The notes beneath the pieces were generated by a model that ran no database searches, was not told where the DNA came from, and saw nothing but the letters and a program-made list of their open reading frames with translations. A DNA stretch of 59,503 nt from an uncultured Bacteroides sp. GTDB taxonomy: Bacteria; Bacteroidota; Bacteroidia; Bacteroidales; Bacteroidaceae. A program made the translations under genes and the position numbers. Below are positions 37,701 to 44,853 of the stretch, one piece after another. Every line of letters begins with the position of its first letter. Within the stretch, counting starts at the first letter, position 1. The stretch covers positions 1 through 59,503 of the forward strand of contig CASDXF010000016.1 of assembly GCA_949285075.1 (NCBI GenBank). The letters run 5' to 3'.

Positions 37701-37864
37701 GATATGACTTTGACTCCAAAGTGCTTTCTGCGCTTCACTTGAGTATGCTACGGGTAGAGGTGGGGGCGAATGAGCTATTCCGTGTTTCTTCTGTAAAACA
37801 AGAACGCGGTTTAGATTATCCTTATTCAAGAAAGGTCAATTTCTCCGTAAAAGTAAGTTTCTAA
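34715..37864 (+). CDS. SusC/RagA family TonB-linked outer membrane protein
   Basis: A protein of about 1049 aa. After a signal peptide (MRKKRSICMFCVIAVCLALCILPMNAQ) comes a carboxypeptidase-regulatory-like domain (IKGKVTDMDGHSLPGVNISVKD), a TonB box region (EVVVTGYANLRKESFTGNS), the plug (SLRGKSSFGAEQIGAD, ATILRDAAATAMYGSRAANGVIVITT-like) and a 22-strand beta-barrel ending in phenylalanine. I chose the ATG at 34,715; the upstream frame overlaps the ABC gene. It forms a TonB-driven import channel with the SusD lipoprotein next door. No carbohydrate enzymes are nearby, so the cargo could be peptide, metal or glycan. Confidence 0.96.
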   Translation: MRKKRSICMFCVIAVCLALCILPMNAQTKVTVTVKQNSYRVIKGKVTDMDGHSLPGVNISVKDVVGGTVSDIDGNFKISAPRENTILKFTYIGMEDLEVEVKAEQKQEIQVHMKENTNEIDEVVVTGYANLRKESFTGNSITVKKDELLKVNKTNVIAALQAFDPSFRIAENINFGSDPNALPDVSLRGKSSFGAEQIGADGNAVDVTNKSALKDNPNLPTFIMDGFEISVTKLYDFDPSRIESVTILRDAAATAMYGSRAANGVIVITTVAPKPGKLNVSYSLTGEIEAPDLSDYNLMNAAEKLEAERLAGCYESDLPYTWERLQQEYTNKLYNVRNGVDTYWLSKPLRTSFNTQHSLYVDGGTEKVRFGAEMNFNKNNGVMKGSKRDVWGVGTYIDYRIGKLQVRNHTTYSVNHSAESPYGSFSDYTKQSPYDVYLDENGKPLRTLRQWHNESLDNRYNPLYEATLMNRDESSYEELINNLSVQWNIIDGLLFKSTLGITRQFESGNRFYDPNSMKNTQPLSSTNLSSGELLIEDGDSFTWDWQASLSYNRFIKEHNVNASLIVNMKEDRAKSTSTEYWGFPSGALSSPNYAREVHDKPETTEVHSRLIGVTGLVNYSFQDIYLFDASLRLDGSSQFGSNKRFAPFWSLGAGLNLHNYQIVRDLEFIDFLKVRASYGQTGKVSFSSFEARTTYQILTDEWYKTGYGASLYALGNENLKWETTNSLDVGAEVRLWNGKFYLRGNYYNKRTVNLINNVTIPAHTGFTTYKNNIGEIENRGFELDFRSDILNTRDWYVAVFANLAHNRNKILKISESMKAYNDRVDEFLNDPSQRFSTTTGTTSYNKYEEGGSENSIWAMRSLGIDPATGQELYLTADGKITNVWNSADQVVVGTREPDAQGSFGMNARWKNFSLYLTFMYEWGGQTYNQTLADRIESVDVYSENADERVLTDRWKQPGDVAFFKKLTAGSDVEATRPTSRFVQDYNWLSLNSLTLGYDFDSKVLSALHLSMLRVEVGANELFRVSSVKQERGLDYPYSRKVNFSVKVSF

Positions 37865-37887
37865 TCAACTAATAGATTAATTGAATT

Positions 37888-39324
37888 ATGAGAATACATA
37901 CTTATTTAATTGCGTTATTGTTGTGTTTCTCGACAGTCTCATGCAGTGACTGGTTAGATTTACAGCCACAAGATACGACGGATGAGGATCAGCTCTTTGA
38001 AACGGGAGATGGCTATCGTAATGCCCTAAACGGTATTTACAAGCAAATGGCCACTTCCGGTATGTACGGGAAGGAATTAATGTGGGGAACACTAGACGCA
38101 ATGGCACAATATTATAGTCCCCACTATGGGACAGTAGAGGCTTATGCTTCAGAATATGAATATGCGAACGACAACATTAAGCCTATTATAAAAAACGTAT
38201 GGAGTACGGCCTACAACAGCATCGCCAACTGCAATAACTTGATTCAAAGAATCTCTGAGGCTTCACCTACATTATTTAGAAGGGGAGAAGATGAAAAGAA
38301 CTTGATACAAGGAGAGGCGTTAGCGCTCCGGGCTATCTTACATTTTGACCTGCTCCGTTTGTTTGCCCCCGGGCCTGAGCTGAATGACGGTGGCAAATAC
38401 CTGCCTTATGTAGAATCATATCCCATTACCTTTCAAGAGTATATCACAAACGATGAATTTCTGGAGAAAGTGATTCGTGATTTGAAGGCGGCAAAAGATT
38501 TAGTAGGTTCGTTTGATATTCCACGTGTGCAATGGATGATGACGAGTGCTCGCTTTGAAGGTGATCTGCAAGGAATAACAATCGATGATGAGCCGGACGA
38601 ATTATTTGTCTCTTACCGCGGATATCGCATGAATTATTGGGCGATTTGCGGGATGTTGGCACGGGTATACACATACGCCAAGATGTATAAAGAAGCGTTT
38701 GACGAGACAGAAATCGTTTTAAACGCTACATACGATGATTACGGCCAAACGGTGTTCTCTTTCGGTACTAATCGTGATGGAAACACCAAGCTATACGATG
38801 AACTGATATTCTGCTTATCTAACCAAAAGTTGGTAGAAGATTATAAAAGCTATAATTCTACTTATGAGTTGACATTAGAGACATGGGACCCGTTAAACGA
38901 CTGGTTTGATGGAGAAGGGAATGATTGGCGTTATAAATTGCTTACGGAGAAAGACTATAATTATGTCTCGACTAAATATACTGAGGTAGATGGGAAGTAT
39001 TATCAGTATGCCAAAGATATGATTCCAATGCTCCGGATAGGAGAATTGTATTTGATTCGTGCGGAATACTATTATCGCATAGGTGCAAAAGAAAAAGCGT
39101 TGGAAGAATTAGCGACTCTCCGCAGGGGACACAATTGCGGCGTAGAGAATGTGGATACGGAAGGAGATGACTGGTTTAATACAGCGATTATCAATGAAGC
39201 GAGGCGCGAATTCATTCAAGAAGGACAGCTATACTTCTTACATAAGCGATTGAATATCTTCCCGACCCGTTCTTTTTCCGCAGAACTGTTCAGGTGGCCT
39301 CTTCCCGACAATGAAGAATTTTAA
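37888..39324 (+). CDS. SusD/RagB family outer membrane lipoprotein
   Basis: A 478-aa surface lipoprotein with signal peptide and lipobox (MRIHTYLIALLLCFSTVSCSDWLD, acylated Cys19). It has the RagB/SusD TPR-rich fold (YRNALNGIYKQMATSGMYGKELMWG, EALALRAILHFDLLRLFAP, MLRIGELYLIRAEYYYRIG) and the family's usual ending RWPLPDNEE. It acts as a lid and ligand-binding partner on the SusC channel. Spacing of 23 bp from susC and 21 bp to the next lipoprotein indicates one operon. Confidence 0.96.
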   Translation: MRIHTYLIALLLCFSTVSCSDWLDLQPQDTTDEDQLFETGDGYRNALNGIYKQMATSGMYGKELMWGTLDAMAQYYSPHYGTVEAYASEYEYANDNIKPIIKNVWSTAYNSIANCNNLIQRISEASPTLFRRGEDEKNLIQGEALALRAILHFDLLRLFAPGPELNDGGKYLPYVESYPITFQEYITNDEFLEKVIRDLKAAKDLVGSFDIPRVQWMMTSARFEGDLQGITIDDEPDELFVSYRGYRMNYWAICGMLARVYTYAKMYKEAFDETEIVLNATYDDYGQTVFSFGTNRDGNTKLYDELIFCLSNQKLVEDYKSYNSTYELTLETWDPLNDWFDGEGNDWRYKLLTEKDYNYVSTKYTEVDGKYYQYAKDMIPMLRIGELYLIRAEYYYRIGAKEKALEELATLRRGHNCGVENVDTEGDDWFNTAIINEARREFIQEGQLYFLHKRLNIFPTRSFSAELFRWPLPDNEEF

Positions 39325-39345
39325 CCTAATAAAAATAAGTGCGTT

Positions 39346-40062
39346 ATGATAAATATGCAAAAATATATAGGAGCAATAGGCGTATTACTCGCTTTAGCGG
39401 CTTGCTCTACGGATGAAATCATGACATACGATACTTCCAAGCGTTCACTCTATGTACCTACAACAGATGGACAAGATAGTATTGAAGTCTCATTCAAGCA
39501 TTATATTGATATAAACGATTACGAGGTAAAAATGCCTATCCGGATGAATGGCACCTTTTTAGAGGAGGATGCCGTTTACCGTCTTGAGATTGATGAAGAA
39601 CTGACTACGGCTAAGCCGGAAGATTATACTGTCAGTTTAGAGCAGGTGTTTCATGCGGGAGTGATAGAAGACTCTATGAGCGTGACGTTGCATCGCACCG
39701 CTCATCTTTCTTCGGAAAAGGTACGTGTCGCTTTCCGTCTGGTTCCTAATGAAACGTTCGGAGTGGCAGAATACATGGGAGATGCGGGAATGGGGTCTGT
39801 TCCCAGAGTTTCGTCAATCATAAAGGTTCGTTTCAGTGATATGCTGAGCCAACCGGAATGGTGGGATAGCCGCATCACCAATCGTTATTTGGGCCAATAT
39901 TCCGATAAGAAATATGAATATCTGATTATAAGTTGCGGAATGTCGGATTTAAGCGGTTGCTCCACTACCGAACTGCGTAAGATTATGGAGAAGTTCAAGG
40001 ATGATATTCGGATAAACGGTTGGACTGAAGAAGACGGTACTCCAATAGAAATTGTAATGTAA
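39346..40062 (+). CDS. DUF4843 lipoprotein
   Basis: A 238-aa lipoprotein (signal MQKYIGAIGVLLALAAC, Cys next to STDE). The body resembles DUF4843 proteins found beside susCD genes in Bacteroidales: YDTSKRSLYVPTTDGQDSIEVSFKHYIDINDYEVKMPIRMNG, then a region ending in a WTEEDGTPIEIVM tail. An alternative ATG at 39,355 gives a tighter signal peptide. These proteins are thought to be surface-exposed binding partners; no enzyme motif is visible. Confidence 0.88.
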   Translation: MINMQKYIGAIGVLLALAACSTDEIMTYDTSKRSLYVPTTDGQDSIEVSFKHYIDINDYEVKMPIRMNGTFLEEDAVYRLEIDEELTTAKPEDYTVSLEQVFHAGVIEDSMSVTLHRTAHLSSEKVRVAFRLVPNETFGVAEYMGDAGMGSVPRVSSIIKVRFSDMLSQPEWWDSRITNRYLGQYSDKKYEYLIISCGMSDLSGCSTTELRKIMEKFKDDIRINGWTEEDGTPIEIVM

Positions 40063-40079
40063 CTAAAAAAGCAGAAAAC

Positions 40080-41765
40080 ATGAAGAAGATAAGAACTATG
40101 TGTTGGGTTGCGACTTTGGCTCTTTTGTCTTCCTGCTATGAAGACAAAGGAAACTATGATTACGGCAACTTAAACGAGGTTACCATTGACCAAGCGGATG
40201 CGAGAGGGACAGTTTCAGTCTCTTTCGGAGAAACGGTGACGCTCACTCCGATAATTACCAGTTCCAGAGGAGAAGAAGGGATGAAAAACTTAACCTATTC
40301 GTGGGTTTTGGACGGAGAAGAAATCTCTACCGAGCCAAAACTTGAATGGAAAGCGGACCATTATACAAGCGGTTTGGATGGAAACCTAACTTTCACCGTA
40401 ACAGATACGGCAACCGATTTGGAATATGTGGTGATATATACGTTAGAAGTGATAGAAAAGTACGATGGAGACGGTATCTTTATCTTATCAAAGGACCGTG
40501 CGGATAATCAAGTAAAGCTCCACATGCTGAAAGAGCAAAGTGAGGTTGTGGACAACAAGAATGTCTTTTCCTACACTTTTCATCCTGATATTTTTTCTTT
40601 GGAAAACGAAGGAGAGGCATTACCCAACTCCACCTTTAAAATTCACGAACATTACGCAAAACAAATTCTTTCTGATGATGAGGAAAAAATCGTAAATCAA
40701 TTGAGTTTTCTCTCGTCAAACGACCTGATATCCGCCGATGCCGGTTCACTGGAACGTACGGAATCGACACTCGCTAGCATGTTCGATGGAGGAAGTTTAC
40801 CGGCCGACTTGGCCGCCGGAGTGCAAGACGTATATTTCGGACACTATCTGGATTTGGTGACCGATACAAAGGGGCACGTTTATACCCGGATTAAATCATC
40901 GGACGAGTTTTTTGATGTGGATAAGTTTTTGTCAGAGCCGTTGGCTTACGTGAATCCGCAGACGAACGAGAAAGAGACGTTGACGGGAATCAAGCTGCTT
41001 CCCTTGAATGTAAACACCGAAAACTGCCTGCTGTATGACACGGACAAAAACCGCTTGTTTGTTATTTGGGACTGTTATTTTTACGATTTCGGCAATGAGT
41101 CGGATAACTATGTTATTGGTAAGGTTGAACAAATCACCTCTAAAATCGCTCCAGAATGGCCAGACTCTATCCCGAATATTGAAACTGTTTTAGGAGGAGA
41201 GTATGAGATCTTGCATTTTACTCCTTATCATGACTCTTATAACTCGACCTCGATATACAACTTCATGACACTGAAGCATAAGGAGACAGGAATAATCTAT
41301 CGTTATGAGTTCTTATTGGAAAAAGAATACGGTAACGCAAGGCTGACGTTGGACAGCGAAACGTATGAAGAAATGCAACCTGATGTAGCTTCCCTGTTAA
41401 CCAATCCTAACAATGTAATATGCACGATGCGTTCCATGAGTATTTCTTACTTTGAATCGAGTGAGAAATACACGTTTATCGGCGTAGGTACAGATTTGTA
41501 CGTATATATCCGCAATAACCCGTTAGGTAGCCAACTAAGGAAAGTAATCAGCTTCGATTCTCCGATTGTGGCGCTAATAGATGATGACGCAGCTTCGTGG
41601 CCACGCCGTTTGGGAGTCATCTTCCAAGACGGGAACGCCGCCGTTCTTTCGGTAGAGGGCGCTAAGCACTCTACGTGGGACGGCCTTCGTTGGAAGTCGG
41701 AAGATTTGGACGTAGGCGAACCGATTGACTTATTCTTTGAGGCCGGTTTTGGCATAGACTGGTAA
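40080..41765 (+). CDS. PKD-like family surface lipoprotein
   Basis: A 561-aa lipoprotein with signal MKKIRTMCWVATLALLSSCYEDKGNYDYG (acylated Cys19) and an N-terminal PKD-like immunoglobulin domain (TVSVSFGETVTLTPIITSS, LTYSWVLDGEEISTEPKLEWKA). The larger C-terminal part may be a repeat-based or beta-propeller fold (GDGIFILSKDRADNQVKLHML, ATGIIYRYEF-like segments). Such proteins follow DUF4843 lipoproteins in susCD-type loci and are probably cell-surface ligand-binding components. It is the last gene of the unit beginning with the ABC module and is followed by a strong terminator. Confidence 0.88.
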   Translation: MKKIRTMCWVATLALLSSCYEDKGNYDYGNLNEVTIDQADARGTVSVSFGETVTLTPIITSSRGEEGMKNLTYSWVLDGEEISTEPKLEWKADHYTSGLDGNLTFTVTDTATDLEYVVIYTLEVIEKYDGDGIFILSKDRADNQVKLHMLKEQSEVVDNKNVFSYTFHPDIFSLENEGEALPNSTFKIHEHYAKQILSDDEEKIVNQLSFLSSNDLISADAGSLERTESTLASMFDGGSLPADLAAGVQDVYFGHYLDLVTDTKGHVYTRIKSSDEFFDVDKFLSEPLAYVNPQTNEKETLTGIKLLPLNVNTENCLLYDTDKNRLFVIWDCYFYDFGNESDNYVIGKVEQITSKIAPEWPDSIPNIETVLGGEYEILHFTPYHDSYNSTSIYNFMTLKHKETGIIYRYEFLLEKEYGNARLTLDSETYEEMQPDVASLLTNPNNVICTMRSMSISYFESSEKYTFIGVGTDLYVYIRNNPLGSQLRKVISFDSPIVALIDDDAASWPRRLGVIFQDGNAAVLSVEGAKHSTWDGLRWKSEDLDVGEPIDLFFEAGFGIDW

Positions 41766-41833
41766 TCTAAGGGCCTTTGCGACAACCCCTATCCTCTCCT
41801 TGAGGCTTCGCCCTAAGGGAGAAAACGAAAAGA

Positions 41834-41880
41834 AGAGCTATAGCGTTTCTCAAGAACAGAGTTCGCTATAGCTCTTTTTA
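41834..41880 (+). terminator. Rho-independent terminator of the susCD operon
   Basis: Perfect 12-base arms AGAGCTATAGCG (41,834-41,845) and CGCTATAGCTCT (41,864-41,875) are followed by a run of Ts. It ends the SusCD/PKD transcription unit. Confidence 0.9.
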
Positions 41881-41896
41881 TTTGCAATTCTATTTC

Positions 41897-41928
41897 AAAA
41901 AACAGATTAGACTTTTTTTAATCTAATC
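41897..41928 (-). terminator. Probable terminator of frr-rsgA
   Basis: Seven-base arms (41,905-41,911 and 41,922-41,928) form a hairpin that is followed on the minus strand by TGTTTTTT. It lies 57 bp beyond the rsgA stop and converges on the susCD terminator. Confidence 0.5.
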
Positions 41929-41984
41929 CATTCCTGTTTTCTCAAAGGGATGGCGGGATTCTCTTTCAGGCCCTCACACGACAA

Positions 41985-42917
41985 TCAGTACGCCGCCCTA
42001 TATTTCCCCTCTTCCTTATCTTCCAGCATGTTCAGGTAAGAGGCATATCGGGACTCGCTGATGAGGTGCTCCTCCACCGCCTTACGGACGGCGCATCCGG
42101 GCTCGTGCCGATGTGTACAGTTGCCGTATTTACAATCGGCCGACGTTCGGAATATTTCGGGGAAGTAATGCCCAATCTCTTCCTCCTCCATATCGAACGT
42201 CCCGAATCCCTTTATGCCCGGAGTGTCGATAATGTACCCTCCCCCGTCCACGGGAAACATCTCGGAGAAGGTTGTCGTGTGCATTCCTTTCTTATGATAG
42301 GCGGAAATCTCTCCCGTCTTCGCCTCAACACCCGGCAAGATGGCGTTAATGAGCGTAGACTTCCCTACCCCCGAATGTCCGGAGAACAGAGTGATATTCC
42401 CCTCAAGTTCCTTCTTTATAGCGGATACTCCCTCGCCGGTCTTGGCCGACACCTTGAAACAGGGATAGCCGATGTGAGTGTACAGGTTGATTAGCGCGTC
42501 CAGATAGCGTGTCTCGTCCTCGTCGTACGCATCCGTCTTGTTGAAGAGTAGCCTGACCGGTATGCGATAGGCCTCCGCCGAAGCGAGGAAGCGGTCGATA
42601 AAGATGGTGGTCGTCTCGGGATAGTTGACGGTGACCACTAACATGCACTGGTCCAAGTTGGCGGCAAGGATGTGAGACAGTTTAGACAAATTGGAAGCAC
42701 GGCGGATAATATAGTTCTTCCGGTCCTCTATCTCGCTGATGAAAGCGGTTCCCTCCTGATTGGTAATGATTCGCACACGGTCGCCCACCGCTATGGGATT
42801 GGTGCTGCGAATGCCCTTCAGCCGAAAGTTACCCTTGATTTTACACTCCACACACTGGCCGTCATCTGTCTTTACCAGATACCAACTACCCGTATTCTTG
42901 ATTACTAAGCCTCGCAT
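41985..42917 (-). CDS. rsgA: Ribosome small subunit-dependent GTPase A
   Basis: A 310-aa circularly permuted GTPase that helps mature the 30S subunit. Order of motifs: N-terminal OB-fold ([46 protein letters not shown]), G4 NKTD, G5 SAKTGEG, G1 [10 protein letters not shown]3 DTPGIKGFG, then the zinc finger [16 protein letters not shown] (Cys, Cys, His, Cys). The start at 42,917 (MRGLVIKN) fits the family; sixteen extra codons upstream do not. It follows frr by 87 bp on the same strand, a common Bacteroidales pairing. Confidence 0.97.
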   Translation of the reverse strand: MRGLVIKNTGSWYLVKTDDGQCVECKIKGNFRLKGIRSTNPIAVGDRVRIITNQEGTAFISEIEDRKNYIIRRASNLSKLSHILAANLDQCMLVVTVNYPETTTIFIDRFLASAEAYRIPVRLLFNKTDAYDEDETRYLDALINLYTHIGYPCFKVSAKTGEGVSAIKKELEGNITLFSGHSGVGKSTLINAILPGVEAKTGEISAYHKKGMHTTTFSEMFPVDGGGYIIDTPGIKGFGTFDMEEEEIGHYFPEIFRTSADCKYGNCTHRHEPGCAVRKAVEEHLISESRYASYLNMLEDKEEGKYRAAY

Positions 42918-43004
42918 AAGTCTGAAGTGAAGCCCGTAAGCCCTGAGCGCGAAGTCCCCGGCCATGCCTTTAAAGACTCTACGCTCAGCGCCTGAGCACT
43001 TAAG

Positions 43005-43565
43005 TTATACCGTCATAATCTCCTTGTCCTTCTCGGCCAACATCTCGTCAATCTGCTTGATGTACTTGTCGTGTATCTTTTGCAGCTTCTCCTCGGCGTT
43101 CTTCTGCTCGTCTTCCGCCAATCCTTCCTTTACGGCCTTCTTCAGGGTGTCAATGCCTTCGCGACGGGCGTTCCGTACGCTGACTTTGGCCGTTTCTCCT
43201 TCAGCCTTGCACTGCTTTGCCAATTGGCGGCGGCGCTCTTCGGTCAAGGGAGGAATGCCGAGACGGATAATCTCGCCGTTGTTCTCGGGCATGATGCCGA
43301 GGTCGGAGTCGATAATCGCTTTTTCTATCACGCGGAACATGTTCTTATCCCACGGCTTGATGGCGATGCTGCGCGCGTCCGGCGTAGTGACGGCCGCTAC
43401 GTTGTTGATGGGAACCATGCTTCCGTAAGAATCCACGCGGATGCCGTCCAGCAGTCGGGTACTCGCTTTTCCGGCCCGGATATGCGCCAGCGCTTCCTCC
43501 AAATACATAACAGCCATGTCCATCTTTTCCTGTGCGTTGTTAAGGCAAGTCTTTACGTCTACCAT
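43005..43565 (-). CDS. frr: Ribosome recycling factor
   Basis: A 186-aa RRF of standard length (MVDVKTCLNNAQEKMDMAVMYLEEALAHIRAGKASTRLLDGIRVDSYGSMVPINNVAAVTTPDARSIAIKPWDKNM), with the conserved PPLTEERR and the C-terminal helix. It splits post-termination ribosomes together with EF-G. A strong promoter lies 40 bp upstream and rsgA follows. Confidence 0.98.
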   Translation of the reverse strand: MVDVKTCLNNAQEKMDMAVMYLEEALAHIRAGKASTRLLDGIRVDSYGSMVPINNVAAVTTPDARSIAIKPWDKNMFRVIEKAIIDSDLGIMPENNGEIIRLGIPPLTEERRRQLAKQCKAEGETAKVSVRNARREGIDTLKKAVKEGLAEDEQKNAEEKLQKIHDKYIKQIDEMLAEKDKEIMTV

Positions 43566-43606
43566 ATTTTTGATAATTAAAAAGTTACTGTTAACGGATT
43601 ATTAAG

Positions 43607-43637
43607 CAAAAGTAGACTATTTTTTATTTATCTGCAA
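43607..43637 (-). promoter_or_regulatory. Promoter of frr-rsgA
   Basis: On the minus strand TTG (complement of 43,635-43,637) and TACTTTTG (complement of 43,607-43,614) are 20 bp apart, an exact fit to the Bacteroidales consensus. The frr start is 40 bp downstream. Confidence 0.75.
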
Positions 43638-43712
43638 ATAGTCCGCTTATCTTTTTTAGCCCGCCCCGGCAAAAGCCTCCTTAGGACAATTCCGTTTCCG
43701 GCACGAAAGGAA

Positions 43713-44237
43713 CGAAATCTTAAAAACAGCACATTCTGAAAAACAGAACATTTTGACTCCTCTACAACGCGATAATCCCGACCGGAGTACGACTCAGACG
43801 AAAAGAACGCGTCTTTACGGCATTAGCGAAATTCAGATAGTTCACGAAACGGACATACGCATATCCTTTAGACATTATATAGCGGAAAGTATAATCAATC
43901 TAACGCAAAACAGTTCAAAACTGTAAACTTTTAACTTTTTCATTCCGTTCGAAAAATGAGAGCAAATAGAAACAGAAAAAGGCAAAATCCCCATCCGATT
44001 CGCCCCGAAAGGCCATTGCCCGCGAGCGGAAGCCCCGCGGCTCATGAGCCGCAGCCCCATTTCTCACGAGCCGTAGCCCTTCTTCACACACGAAACGGCT
44101 CCTTTCCAACCGAAAAAAACGGCTGTATCTTCCCTCTAAACGGGCATATTCGCGCGTTTTCTTACACAAATCAGAGGCTAAAAGAGAATTTTTATCGAGA
44201 TTTATCGTCCCCGAAATCTTAAAAATGGAACATTTTC
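43713..44237 (+). repeat. Long repeat element, full copy a
   Basis: A non-coding element of about 525 bp bounded by direct copies of CGAAATCTTAAAAA (43,713 and 44,212). It is homologous to the complement of 51,232-51,775, for example AACGCGATAAT (43,766), ACGAAAAGAACGC and TTAGCGAAATTCAG (43,823). The core contains a perfect 16-bp palindrome at 44,037-44,052, with one 22-bp unit inverted to its left and two forward units (44,044 and 44,066) to its right. It lies between the frr promoter and nikR. Confidence 0.88.
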
Positions 44238-44368
44238 AAACCAGACGCCGGGCGTAATTCACGCCGTTTTTCCGGACTTTCAGTAAAACGGGTATGAATC
44301 TCTGTTATTTGTATAAAAGGGTATTGTCATATAGGGCCTATCTTCGCGGAAAATAAATCATAAGAGAC

Positions 44369-44770
44369 ATGGCACTGAAACGCTTTGGAGTATCGTTAGA
44401 AAGTAACCTGCTAGAGGCATTAGACCACTACGTAAGCGACAACGGGTTCGCCAATCGCTCGCAAGCGATTCGCTTTCTGGTGGAAAAAAACATCGCCGAA
44501 CAAAAGTGGCAATGCAACCACACGGTGGCAGGCACTGTGGTTATCATGTACGATCAGGCCAAGAAAGACATCGCCTTACGAATCGAAGAGATTCAACGAG
44601 AATGCCAAGAGTTGATTCTCTCCTCTACACAATATTATATTAACCGGAACTTTTGCCTGCACATCGCCACCGTAATGGGAACGGCGCAAAGGCTGACCGC
44701 TCTTTCCGACAGACTGACCGCCATAAAAGGCATCAAGCATGGCAAGTTGGTGATGAGCAGGGCCGACTAA
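44369..44770 (+). CDS. NikR-like ribbon-helix-helix regulator with altered metal site
   Basis: A 133-aa protein with an N-terminal ribbon-helix-helix domain (MALKRFGVSLESNLLEALDHYVSDNGFANRSQAIRFLVEKN) and a C-terminal ACT-like domain as in NikR, the nickel-responsive repressor. Aligned with E. coli NikR, the four high-affinity nickel ligands His76, His87, His89 and Cys95 correspond to Arg77, Gln88, Tyr90 and Cys96, so only the cysteine remains. Nickel sensing in the classical way is therefore doubtful. His51 and His98 could make a different site. It likely controls the TonB receptor gene starting 83 bp downstream. I leave the symbol blank because of the changed site. Confidence 0.88.
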   Translation: MALKRFGVSLESNLLEALDHYVSDNGFANRSQAIRFLVEKNIAEQKWQCNHTVAGTVVIMYDQAKKDIALRIEEIQRECQELILSSTQYYINRNFCLHIATVMGTAQRLTALSDRLTAIKGIKHGKLVMSRAD

Positions 44771-44853
44771 TTTTTTTTGCCCGGAACGTAACACGAATTC
44801 ACGGATTCGTGCCAACGCCGACAGATAGACATTAACATTAAAAACATAGAACG

